41,228 bases of DNA from Acidimicrobiia bacterium (GTDB taxonomy: Bacteria > Actinomycetota > Acidimicrobiia > Acidimicrobiales > SKKL01), in contig JAENWR010000024.1 of the NCBI GenBank assembly GCA_016649895.1, forward strand, positions 1-41,228. The letters are read 5' to 3'. The notes below the pieces were generated by a model, which was given only the letters and a program-made list of their open reading frames with translations, searched no databases and had not been told where the DNA came from. The position numbers and the translations under genes were made by a program. Shown here in pieces: positions 26,521 through 34,700 of this stretch (position 1 is the stretch's first letter; each line of letters begins with the position of its first letter).

Positions 26521-26543
26521 CGTGTTCGGCATACCGAACACGA
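26520..26543. promoter_or_regulatory. perfect 10+10 inverted repeat at the iron-ABC ATPase start
   Basis: TCGTGTTCGG (26520-26529) and CCGAACACGA (26534-26543) are exact reverse complements around the 4-base centre CATA. On the minus strand it lies just upstream of, and touches, the ATG at 26520, 48 bases after the aconitase stop. Its core TTCGGCATACCGAA has the shape of DtxR/MntR-type metal operators (TTAGG..CCTAA) but with C instead of A, so assignment to an IdeR/MntR-like iron or manganese repressor is inference. Its position would block transcription or translation of the ATPase when metal is plentiful. Confidence 0.65.
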
Positions 26544-26567
26544 TATCCACATCGCGGCACGACGCCG

Positions 26568-28844
26568 CTACACGGCCGTGTTGCGGCGGATGATGTTGAG
26601 CGCGCTCCCGGCGCGGAACCACTCGATCTGCTCGGGTGACATCGTCTGGTGCAGCTCGATGTCGGTGGTGGTGCCATCGGCGTGGTGGATGCGCCCCTGC
26701 ACCGGCACGCCGGGGGAGAGGTCGGCCAACCCGAGGATCGAGATGCGATCGTCCTCGCCCACCTTGTCGTAGTCGGCGGGGTCGCCAAAGGTGAGCGGCA
26801 GCACACCCTGCTTCTTGAGGTTGGTCTCGTGGATGCGGGCGAACGACCGGGTGATGATGGCGGTGGCTCCCCGGTAGCGGGGCTCCATGGCCGCGTGCTC
26901 GCGCGATGAGCCCTCGCCGTAGTTCTCGTCGCCGATGGCGATCCAGCGGATGCCCGCCTCGTGGTAGCGCTTGGCGATCTCGGGATAGGCCCGGGTCTGC
27001 CCATCGGTGATGTCCTTGGCCGTTCCGGCGACGCCGGTGAAGGCGTTGACCGCGCCGGCGAAGAGGTTCCCGGTGATGTTCTCGAGGTGGCCACGGAACT
27101 TGAGCCAGGGCCCGGCCGCCGAGATGTGGTCGGTGGTGCACTTGCCCTGGGCCTTCATCAGCACAGGGAGCTCGAGGAGGTCGTTGCCGTCCCACGGGGC
27201 GAAGGGCTCGAGCACCTGCAGGCGCTCGGAGGTGGGGTCGACCTTCACCTCGACGCCGCTGCGGTCGGCCGGCGGGGCGATGAAGCCGCTGTCGCCGGGG
27301 GTGAAGCCGGTGGCGGGCAGCTCGATGCCGACGGGCACGCTGAGGCGCACCTCCTCGCCGGTGGGGCTGGTGATCGTGTCGGTGAGCGGGTTGAAGTCGA
27401 GGGTGCCGGCGAGGGCGAGGGCCACCACCGTCTCGGGCGATGTGACGAAGGCGAGGGTGGTCGACAGGCCGTCGTTGCGCTTCGGGAAGTTGCGGTTGTA
27501 CGAGGTGACGATGGTGTTCAGGTCGCCCTCGCTGACATCGGAGCGCGACCACTGGCCGATGCACGGGCCGCAGGCGTTGGCCAACACGGTGGCGCCGATG
27601 GCCTCGAGGTCGGCGAGGAGGCCGTCGCGCTCGATGGTGGCGCGCACCTGCTCGGAGCCAGGGGTGATCATCAGCTCGGTGCGGCTGGTGAGGCCCTTGG
27701 CCGCGGCCTCGCGGGCGATGGACGCGGCGCGGGTGATGTCCTCGTAGGACGAGTTGGTGCACGAGCCGACGAGGGCGGCGTTGATCTCGGTGGGCCAGCC
27801 GTTGAGCTGGGCGTCGGAGCCGACCTTCGACACCGGGCGTGACAGGTCGGGGGTGTGGGGCCCGTTGATGAGCGGCTCGAGCGCGTCGAGGTCGATCTCG
27901 ATGACCTGGTCGTAGAAGGCGGAGGGGTTGGCCAGCACCTCGTCGTCGGGGCGGAGGTGGTGGGCCACGGCGTTGGCGGCATCGGCGATCTCCTCACGGC
28001 CCGTCGACTTGAGGTAGCGGGCCATGGCGTCGTCGTAGCCGAACAGCGAGGTGGTGGCGCCGATCTCGGCACCCATGTTGCAGATGGTGGCCTTGCCGGT
28101 GGCGCTGATCGACTCGGCGCCCGGGCCGAAGTACTCGACGATGGCGCCGGTGCCGCCCTTGACGGTGAGGATGCGGGCGACCTCGAGGATGATGTCCTTC
28201 GGGGCGGTCCAGCCGTTGAGGGTGCCGGTGAGCTTCACGCCGATGACCTTCGGCCAGCGGATGTTGAACGGGAAGCCGGTCATCACGTCGACGGCGTCGG
28301 CACCGCCCACACCGATGGCGACCATGCCGAGCCCGCCAGCGTTGGGGGTGTGGCTGTCGGTGCCGATCATCATCCCGCCCGGGAAGGCGTACTGCTCGAG
28401 CACCACCTGGTGGATGATGCCCGAACCCGGCTTCCAGAAGCCGATGCCGTACTTGGCCGACACCGATTCGAGGAAGTCGTACACCTCGGAGTTGCCCTCG
28501 AGCGCGGTCTGGAGGTCGATCTTGCCGTCCTCCTTGGCCTGGATGAGGTGGTCGCAGTGGACCGTGGACGGCACGGCGACCTCGGGCATCCCGGCGGTCA
28601 TGAACTGGAGGAGGGCCATCTGGGCGGTGGCATCCTGCATGGCCACGCGGTCGGGGCGCAGGTCGGTGTAGGACACCGCGCGGTCGAGCCCGCCGGTGGC
28701 GGGGTCGTCGAGGTGGTTGATGAGCACCTTCTCCGCGAGCGTGAGGGCGCGGCCGAGCCGCTGCCGGCCGGTGGCCAGGCGGTCGTCGAGCGTTGCGTAC
28801 ACGCGGTCGATGAGCTCGATGGGAGTGGTGGCGGCGACGGCCAT
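26568..28844 (-). CDS. acn: aconitate hydratase (mitochondrial-type)
   Basis: 758 residues. It isomerises citrate to isocitrate in the TCA cycle with a [4Fe-4S] cluster. The three cluster cysteines are Cys362 ([10 protein letters not shown]), Cys425 and Cys428 ([11 protein letters not shown]). Substrate-site elements [10 protein letters not shown] (~163) and the C-terminal [16 protein letters not shown] are present. The ATG at 28844 has GAGGTG seven or so bases upstream; the longer frame to 28937 overlaps the divergent regulator's control region. Length and order match the eukaryote-like aconitase A branch found in actinobacteria. Divergent from a HutC-type regulator, upstream of the iron-ABC ATPase. 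Confidence 0.95.
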   Translation of the reverse strand: MAVAATTPIELIDRVYATLDDRLATGRQRLGRALTLAEKVLINHLDDPATGGLDRAVSYTDLRPDRVAMQDATAQMALLQFMTAGMPEVAVPSTVHCDHLIQAKEDGKIDLQTALEGNSEVYDFLESVSAKYGIGFWKPGSGIIHQVVLEQYAFPGGMMIGTDSHTPNAGGLGMVAIGVGGADAVDVMTGFPFNIRWPKVIGVKLTGTLNGWTAPKDIILEVARILTVKGGTGAIVEYFGPGAESISATGKATICNMGAEIGATTSLFGYDDAMARYLKSTGREEIADAANAVAHHLRPDDEVLANPSAFYDQVIEIDLDALEPLINGPHTPDLSRPVSKVGSDAQLNGWPTEINAALVGSCTNSSYEDITRAASIAREAAAKGLTSRTELMITPGSEQVRATIERDGLLADLEAIGATVLANACGPCIGQWSRSDVSEGDLNTIVTSYNRNFPKRNDGLSTTLAFVTSPETVVALALAGTLDFNPLTDTITSPTGEEVRLSVPVGIELPATGFTPGDSGFIAPPADRSGVEVKVDPTSERLQVLEPFAPWDGNDLLELPVLMKAQGKCTTDHISAAGPWLKFRGHLENITGNLFAGAVNAFTGVAGTAKDITDGQTRAYPEIAKRYHEAGIRWIAIGDENYGEGSSREHAAMEPRYRGATAIITRSFARIHETNLKKQGVLPLTFGDPADYDKVGEDDRISILGLADLSPGVPVQGRIHHADGTTTDIELHQTMSPEQIEWFRAGSALNIIRRNTAV

Positions 28845-28931
28845 TGCAGGGCACCTCGTGTGTCGTGGAGCACCCGGACGGAGGCGCCTCGGGTGGGCGA
28901 TGTCCGTGCGGCTTGCTCGTTCGGAGAAACG

Positions 28932-28941
28932 ATACAAGTAT
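28932..28941. promoter_or_regulatory. candidate GntR operator between aconitase and regulator
   Basis: ATACAAGTAT has inverted ATAC/GTAT arms around AA, in an AT-rich patch that also repeats ACAAGT (28934 and 28945). HutC-type regulators bind short inverted AT-rich sites of this sort. It lies 8 bases from the regulator's GTG start and may also act on the divergent aconitase. Identified by sequence symmetry and position only. Confidence 0.35.
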
Positions 28942-28948
28942 AGGACAA

Positions 28949-29680
28949 GTGAGGACCATTCGCTATCGCGAGATCGCCGACGACCTGCGCCGCCGCATCT
29001 CCGACGGCGAGCTCGGAGCCGGCCGAGTGCTCCCGAGCGAGGCCGAGCTGTCGGCGGAGTACTCGGTCAGCCGGGTCACCATACGCAAGTCGCTCGAGCT
29101 GCTGCGCCAGGAGTCGCTCGTCGACTCGCGCCAGGGGTTCGGGTGGTTCGTGGCCGTCGACCCGGTGAGCCAGACACTCGGCCGTCTCGGCACCATCGAG
29201 AGCCAGCTGGCCGCCTCGGGCGCCGCACCCGTGCGCAAGATCCTCGACTTCGGTTTCGTCAACGCACCGAAGCGGGTGGCCGACGTGCTCGGTGCTGGGT
29301 ACGTACTGCGGGTGCGTCGGGTGAACCTCGCCGATGGGGCGCCGTTCGCCCGCGTCACCGTGTGGTGCCCCGAACGCCTCGGCGCCGAGCTGTCGCGAGC
29401 CGACGTCGAGCGCGCGTCGTTCTACGACCTCATCGGCGTCGACCTCGGTGGGGCCACCCAGACCATCGGAGCGGGCGTCGCGTCGGCTGGGGATGCCACT
29501 GCCCTCGGCGTGCCCGAAGGTTCGCCGGTGCTCGTGTGCGATCGCATCACGCGCGATGCCGATGGCACGCCGGTGCTCGTCTCCGAGCATGTCTTCCCCG
29601 CGCACCTCACCCAGTTCGTCGTCGAGCTGCCCCACGTGGCCGGCTCCATCAGCCCCACCGGCCTCCGCCTGCTCGACTGA
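28949..29680 (+). CDS. GntR-family regulator, HutC subfamily (GntR HTH + UTRA)
   Basis: 243 residues from the GTG at 28949. Residues 1-65 form the GntR winged helix ([45 protein letters not shown]). Residues ~75-240 are a UTRA effector domain ([39 protein letters not shown]). UTRA domains bind small metabolites. The longer frame to 28844 would overlap the aconitase start. It is divergent from aconitase across 104 bases and probably controls it or itself. The effector is unknown. Confidence 0.88.
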   Translation: MRTIRYREIADDLRRRISDGELGAGRVLPSEAELSAEYSVSRVTIRKSLELLRQESLVDSRQGFGWFVAVDPVSQTLGRLGTIESQLAASGAAPVRKILDFGFVNAPKRVADVLGAGYVLRVRRVNLADGAPFARVTVWCPERLGAELSRADVERASFYDLIGVDLGGATQTIGAGVASAGDATALGVPEGSPVLVCDRITRDADGTPVLVSEHVFPAHLTQFVVELPHVAGSISPTGLRLLD

Positions 29681-29733
29681 GATCGTTGCGGCGCTCGATG
29701 ACGAAGGCCATCAGGCAGAGCTAGCATGATGTG

Positions 29734-29943
29734 ATGCCATCTACCCGCACCACGTTCACGCTCGACGAGCAGCTCGCAGAGCAGGCCCGCGAACTGGGGA
29801 TCAACCTCTCCGCCGCAGCGCGCGATGGTGTTGCCAGCGCGGTGCGCGCCGCGTTGGCGCAGGCGGATCGTGCCGCGTACGAGCGTTGGCCGGAGAGGGC
29901 CGATCCTGCTTGGGTGGAGGCTGCAGCATGGGGAGAGGAGTGA
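29734..29943 (+). CDS. antitoxin, CcdA-like/ribbon-helix-helix
   Basis: 69 residues from the ATG at 29734. TTFTLDEQLAEQARELGINLSAAARDGVASAVRAAL is a CcdA/ribbon-helix-helix layout: a beta strand, then two helices. The acidic, tryptophan-bearing tail (ERWPERADPAWVEAAAWGEE) would be the toxin-binding part. The stop overlaps the start of the MazF-like gene by 4 bases (GTGA), the usual toxin-antitoxin order. Together with the downstream gene it forms one unit in an accessory island. Confidence 0.8.
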   Translation: MPSTRTTFTLDEQLAEQARELGINLSAAARDGVASAVRAALAQADRAAYERWPERADPAWVEAAAWGEE

Positions 29944-30248
29944 ATCGAGGGGAGGTCTGGCTTGCCGATGTCGGACGCAAACCGCGTCCCGTGCTCGTCC
30001 TCACCCGCTCCGAGGTGCTCGATGTGCGGGCACTGGTGACGGTGGCAGAGATCACCACTTCCATACGGGGGCTCGCCGTTGAGGTGCCGATCGATCACCA
30101 CTCGGTTGGTCTCGACCGGGAGTCGGTGATCAACTGTGACGGCCTGCACACGGTGAGCCAAGGGTTGCTCACTGGAGTCGTCGGCAAGGTCGACCGCCAC
30201 ACGATGCGGGAGGTCTGCACCGCCATCCAACACGCCCTGGGCTGCTGA
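29940..30248 (+). CDS. MazF/PemK/CcdB-fold toxin, mRNA interferase-like
   Basis: 102 residues from the GTG at 29940, overlapping the antitoxin TGA as GTGA; ATG at 29928 is an alternative. RGEVWLADVG, KPRPVLVLTR and INCDGLHTVSQ are the three family blocks, the last equivalent to the N-C-D-x-L-x-T-V loop of MazF. The R of RGEVW and the T/S residue after NCD line the RNA-cleavage site in MazF. GGGGAGAGG precedes the GTG. Predicted to cut mRNA when the antitoxin is lost; recognition sequence unknown. Confidence 0.85.
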   Translation: MNRGEVWLADVGRKPRPVLVLTRSEVLDVRALVTVAEITTSIRGLAVEVPIDHHSVGLDRESVINCDGLHTVSQGLLTGVVGKVDRHTMREVCTAIQHALGC

Positions 30249-30250
30249 GA

Positions 30251-30357
30251 CACGCTGCCGACGCAGTGCGATCAGGCGTGGCTGACGCGGCGGGCCATCC
30301 CCGAGGCGATCCGACTCGACCGATCGCGGGGCACCACCTGCCAGATCTGCTGCTCGC
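30251..30357 (-). pseudogene. diverged remnant of the gltB 3' end
   Basis: Minus-strand translation gives EQQIWQVVPRDRSSRIASGMARRVSHA and a stop at 30272, nearly the same as the real gltB tail EQIWHVIPRDRSSRIAAGMARRVTNA (stop 31690). Nucleotide match is about 80%, and continues past the stop for about 20 bases (CACGCTG...GATCAGG in both). Upstream of 30357 the match ends abruptly. It is a stub, not a gene; its base divergence means that it is not a recent copy of the gene next to it. Confidence 0.85.
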
Positions 30358-30480
30358 TCGCGTTTCGCACACGAGCGCCACAACGGATCTCGCTGATCAG
30401 GTCGGGTACAAGCAGGCCACGGCGCGGTAGTTCAGGATCAGAACACTTCAGGGGGCCGATACGGATGCGCGAATGACGAC
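30358..30480. other. non-coding stretch inside the accessory island
   Basis: After the gltB stub no gene-like frame and no hairpin of note was seen until 30481. From about 30540 the composition becomes visibly less GC-rich than the chromosome-like sequence on either side of the island. Confidence 0.5.
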
Positions 30481-30843
30481 TCATCGGATGTGGCGAGTCC
30501 AACGCGAGCGACCAATTCGGTGTCGCACCCGCGTCCAGAACCCTGCCAACCGGCTCGCGCCAGGTCCGCAGCCCTTAAACTCTGGAAGCGCGGGTAGTCT
30601 TGTTCCAAACTCGACTGGCTCGCCGAGAATAACGCTCTCAGGTAAATCGAACGCTTGACCAGCGATAGGGATTGGCGGATAGGCGCACGACGCGATTATC
30701 GGATTGCGCTCCGAACGCCATATCGCTAGCCACCTTCCATTGCAATCGCCGCAATGAACTTGCGCAGCGATCAGCTCACCGCCAGCGTCGCTCGCCTTAT
30801 GGATAGAACTCAGCATCAGAACGGGCAACCGATGCGTACACAT
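30481..30843 (-). CDS. hypothetical protein, doubtful
   Basis: About 120 residues from an ATG at 30843 (or 110 from 30816). A HCGDCNGRW segment with CxxC and a later SCAYPP and GCGPG could hold metal or disulfides. A basic tail ends it (RVRHRIGRSRW). No family is recognised. Support is weak: no good ribosome-binding site except GGGGG upstream of 30843, and the open frame extends further into the secreted-protein gene in another frame. It may be noise in foreign, lower-GC DNA. Confidence 0.3.
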   Translation of the reverse strand: MCTHRLPVLMLSSIHKASDAGGELIAAQVHCGDCNGRWLAIWRSERNPIIASCAYPPIPIAGQAFDLPESVILGEPVEFGTRLPALPEFKGCGPGASRLAGFWTRVRHRIGRSRWTRHIR

Positions 30844-30872
30844 GTGGTCGACCCCCACATGTGGTCGACCCC
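30840..30872. repeat. 17-bp direct tandem repeat with internal palindrome
   Basis: ACATGTGGTCGACCCCC (30840-30856) is followed directly by ACATGTGGTCGACCCC (30857-30872). Each copy holds GGTCGACC, a perfect palindrome, and ACATGT, another. The pair lies just after the stop of the secreted-protein gene on the minus strand. It could be a recombination or binding site, or a replication slip. Confidence 0.6.
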
Positions 30873-30874
30873 GC

Positions 30875-31582
30875 CTATGAGACACCGGTCCCACAGGAAT
30901 GCCTGGAGCTGCCGTTGTACCAGCTCGGGCTCTGTACCGTGCCATAGCTAAGTTGCACTTGAGAAACGACGCGAAGACGGTAGTTGTATGTGCCGCCGCC
31001 ATCGCAGAGGGCGTAAAAACTACTCTGGATGTTGACGGTGTAGCGCCAAGCTCTCCATGCGAAGTTGGTGTAAGGGCGCCACCCGCTCCAACTGTCGCGT
31101 TCGATCTGCCGGCCATCGCGATGGGCGATCACATTATGACAGTCGATCTCGTACTCGGCATGCAAGTACGAACCAAGGCGCTCGATAGGCCACAGCGTGT
31201 AGACTTGACACGACCAATCAAGCACAGCGGCGGTAACCGGTGGGCTGGAACCCTCGCCTTCGGCAAAATGGGTAGCATCGTGAGAAAGCGGAATCGCGTC
31301 TAGGTTATTTCCGAAGGTCAGCCTGGCCGAACCATCTGCTAGCCTCTCCATCCGCCAGGGTGCAACCGGGACATCACTGTCAATGAGTTTCGCGTTTGGA
31401 TCGATCCCGAGCGACGCGGGAGAAACCCTTACTGGTTCCTCGTGAGGAGCGCTTTGCTGGAGTACATCTGCTTGCCGACCCTGAGCAGTGGCGCCCGCAG
31501 ATGTCGTCATAGACGCAAACATTAGGGATGCCACGAGCGCCAGACGACATGTCGAGACGATGGAGAATCGCTGATTCGTCAC
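30875..31582 (-). CDS. secreted protein with four cysteines, unknown function
   Basis: 235 residues from the GTG at 31582, chosen because a perfect AAGGAGG lies 8-9 bases upstream. A signal peptide (basic N-region, LALVASLMFASMTTSAGATA) is predicted to be cut near residue 33. The mature part has four cysteines (125, 148, 193, 230), enough for two disulfides, and is rich in W/Y: WSCQVYTLWPIERLGSY, WSGWRPYTNFAWRAWRYTVNI. I do not recognise the family, though such W/Y- and Cys-bearing exoproteins occur in actinobacteria. Lower GC and its place between two copies of the gltB end suggest transfer. No secretion partner or immunity gene is obvious. Confidence 0.75.
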   Translation of the reverse strand: MTNQRFSIVSTCRLALVASLMFASMTTSAGATAQGRQADVLQQSAPHEEPVRVSPASLGIDPNAKLIDSDVPVAPWRMERLADGSARLTFGNNLDAIPLSHDATHFAEGEGSSPPVTAAVLDWSCQVYTLWPIERLGSYLHAEYEIDCHNVIAHRDGRQIERDSWSGWRPYTNFAWRAWRYTVNIQSSFYALCDGGGTYNYRLRVVSQVQLSYGTVQSPSWYNGSSRHSCGTGVS

Positions 31583-31669
31583 CTTGCGCCTCCTTCGGCA
31601 ACCGTCGGTCGAATGATGGGCGATCCAACACAATTTGTCAATGGGTGCCCGATCTCGCACACTTTCGCT

Positions 31670-31775
31670 CACGCTGGCGGCGCGCGCGATCAGGCGTTGG
31701 TGACGCGGCGGGCCATGCCGGCGGCGATGCGGCTCGAGCGGTCGCGGGGGATCACGTGCCAGATCTGCTCCTCGG
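31670..31775 (-). repeat. intact copy of the gltB-end repeat (right border of the island)
   Basis: The last ~85 bases of gltB plus ~20 bases of 3' flank correspond to the diverged stub at 30251-30357. The two lie in the same orientation and frame about 1.3 kb of low-GC sequence. Confidence 0.8.
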
Positions 31776-34700
31776 TGGTCTCCCAGGCACGCAGCAGCTC
31801 GATGGCGCGCGACGAGCCGGTGAGCTCGACGTGCTGCTCGAGCAGCCAGCGGGCGTCGTCGAGCGCCACCACATCGGGGCGCACCGCCTCGACCAGGTCG
31901 GCGTTGAGTCGGGCCGCGAGGCGTTCGAGGATCGGGTCCCAGATGAACGCCTGGCCGCCGGTCATGCCGGCGCCGAAGTTGAAGCCGACTCGACCGATCA
32001 CCACAACGGTGCCGCCGGTCATGTATTCACAACCATGGTCGCCCACTCCCTCGATGACCGCCATCGCACCCGAGTTGCGCACGGCGAAGCGCTCGCCCGC
32101 CGCACCGGCGACGAACAGCTCGCCACCCGTGGCGCCGTAGAGGCAGGTGTTGCCCCCGAGCACCGGGGTGTGGTCGACGTGCGTGCCCTCGCCGATCGAG
32201 ATGTCGTCGTCGGGTGGGCGGACCACGATGCGGCCGCCGCCCATGCCCTTGCCGACGTAGTCGTTGGCCTCGCCGTGCAGGTCGAGGTGCACGCCGTGGC
32301 CGAGGAACGCACCGAAGCTCTGGCCCGCACTACCGGTGAGGTGGACCGTGGCGGTGCCACGCGGCGGCTGTGCACCGAATTCGAGCGCGACGGCGCCCGA
32401 GAGCGCCGCGCCGATGGAGCGGTCGGAGTTGCGGATCGGATAGGACAGCTCGACGTGGTCGCCATCCCAAATGGGCCGGTAGCCGTCGGCAAGGAGCCGG
32501 TCGCCGAGATCTGAGCGCGGGTCCTGGATCTCGACCCGCTCGACGAACCGGGTGGGGCTGTCGGGGCTGCCGGGACGCTCCAGCAGCGGCGACAGGTCGA
32601 CCGAGTCGACGCGGGGGTTGCCCACGACGCGTTGGCGGAGCAGGTCGACGCGACCGATCGCCTGGTCGACGGACTGGAGGCCGAGCTGCGCGAGGTAGCC
32701 CCGCACCTCCTCGGCCACGAACATGAAGTAGGCAGCGACACCCTCGGGCGTGCCGGTGAAGTTGGCCCGCAGGTGCGGACGCTGGGTGGCGACGCCAGGC
32801 TTGCACGTGTCGCGGTGGCACGCCCGCAACATGATGCACCCCTCGGCGATCATGGCCGCGGTGCCGAACGAGTACTCATCGGCACCGAGCAGTGCGGCGA
32901 TGATGACCTGTCGGCCGGTGGTGAAGCCGCCGTCGGCGCGCAGCTTCACCCGGCTGCGGAGCCCGTTCTCCACGAGCGATTGCTGGCAGTCGACGAGCCC
33001 CAGCTCCCACGGCATCCCGGCGTGCTTGATCGACGACAGGGGGCTTGCGCCGGTGCCTCCGTTGGCGCCACTGAGGTGCACGACGTCGGCGAGCGCCTTC
33101 ACGCAGCCCGCCGCGATGGTGCCGACACCGGCCGCCGACACGAGCTTCACCGACACATGCGCGGCGTTGACCTGCTTCAGGTCGTAGATGAGCTGGGCCA
33201 GGTCCTCGATGGAGTAGATGTCGTGGTGAGGTGGGGGAGAGATGAGGCCCACCCCTTCCTGGGTGTGGCGCAGGCGCGCGATCTCGGCCGACACCTTGTG
33301 GCCCGGTAGCTGGCCGCCCTCACCGGGCTTGGAACCCTGCGCCATCTTGACCTGGATCTCGTCGGCGAACGCGAGGTACTCGGGCGTGACACCGAAGCGG
33401 CCCGAGGCCACCTGCTTGATGACCGAGTTCTTGTCGTCGCGTCCCATGCCGCGGGTTCGGTAGCGGTAGGGGTCTTCGCCGCCCTCCCCGCAGTTGGCCT
33501 TGCCGCCGATGAGGTTCATGGCCTGGGCCAGGTTCTCGTGGGCTTCCTTCGACAGGGCCCCGTGCGACATCGCACCGGTGCTGAACCGGGTGGCGATGGC
33601 GGTGGCCGGCTCGACCTCGTCGATGGGGATCGCGGTGGCCCCGACCAGGTCGAGCAGGTCGTTGAGCTCGGTGGTCGGTCGGTCGTTGACGAGCTTGGCG
33701 AACGAATCATAGAGCTCGGTCGACTCGCCGCGGATGGCGCGCTGGAGCAGGTGCGCCGCGGTCATGTCCTTCAGCTGACCTGGCGATGCATCGACGTCGT
33801 TCTCCCGAGCCGCCGCGGCCGCGTCCGCGCCGGCCGCGTCGACCGCGGTGAGCTCGGACCGCCGCCGGATCCTCGGGGCGCGTGGGGTGTCGGGCTTCTC
33901 CGACGTACCGGTGAGGCGGTTGAGGGCCTCGACGACCTCCTTGGAGTGGGCGTGGTACTCGCCGCCCTTGCGCACCCGCACCAGGCCGGGCGAGTCGAGG
34001 TCGGGCGGGCCGTCGTCGGGCCATGCCGCGGCGTGACGGGCGAGGACGTCGTCCCCCATGGCCGTCCAGCCGATGCCGCCGACGGTGGAGGAGGTGCCGG
34101 TGAAGCACGCGTCGACCACCTCGGGGGCGAGCCCGATGATCTCGAAGATCTGTGCCCCCCGGTAGCTGTCGATCGTGGAGATCCCGATCTTGGAGAGGAT
34201 CTTGAGGAGCCCGGCCTCGCACGCTGCCTGGAAGTTGAACTGCGCCTCGGGGCTGACGTTGTCGGTGTTGTCGTCGTTGTCGGCCTCGGCGCCCACGGTG
34301 TGGAGCGCGAGTCGGGGGCAGATCGCGTCGGCGCCATAGCCGACGAGGGCGGCGATGTGGTGCACGTCGCGCACGTCGTCGGCCACCACCACGATGCTGG
34401 TGGTGGAGCGGAGCAGGCCGTCGCTCAGCCGCTGCTGGACGGCGCCGAGCGAGAGGAGCGACGGCACGGGTACAACATCGGGCGAGATGTTCCCGTCGTC
34501 GATGACGACGATGCCCGCACCACCTGCGGCAGCTGCGGCCGCCTCGTCGGCGAGCCGAATGACGGCGCGGCGGAGGCCGTCGGGGCCTTCGTCGGCTGGG
34601 AACGTGGCATCGAGCACCGCGGTGGTGAACGGGCACCTCCTCGGATCGTGGAACTGCTCGAGCGCGGACGGGAACAGGAAGAACGAGGAGAGGCTGAGGA

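Noticed and set aside
24028-26772. 914-residue plus-strand frame over the permease and ATPase genes
   Set aside because: Composition is typical of a GC-rich shadow; both real genes have full family motifs in other frames.
26521-27762. Fusion of the ABC ATPase frame to a long upstream part
   Set aside because: The upstream part is the shadow of aconitase in another frame; the ATPase proper starts at 26520.
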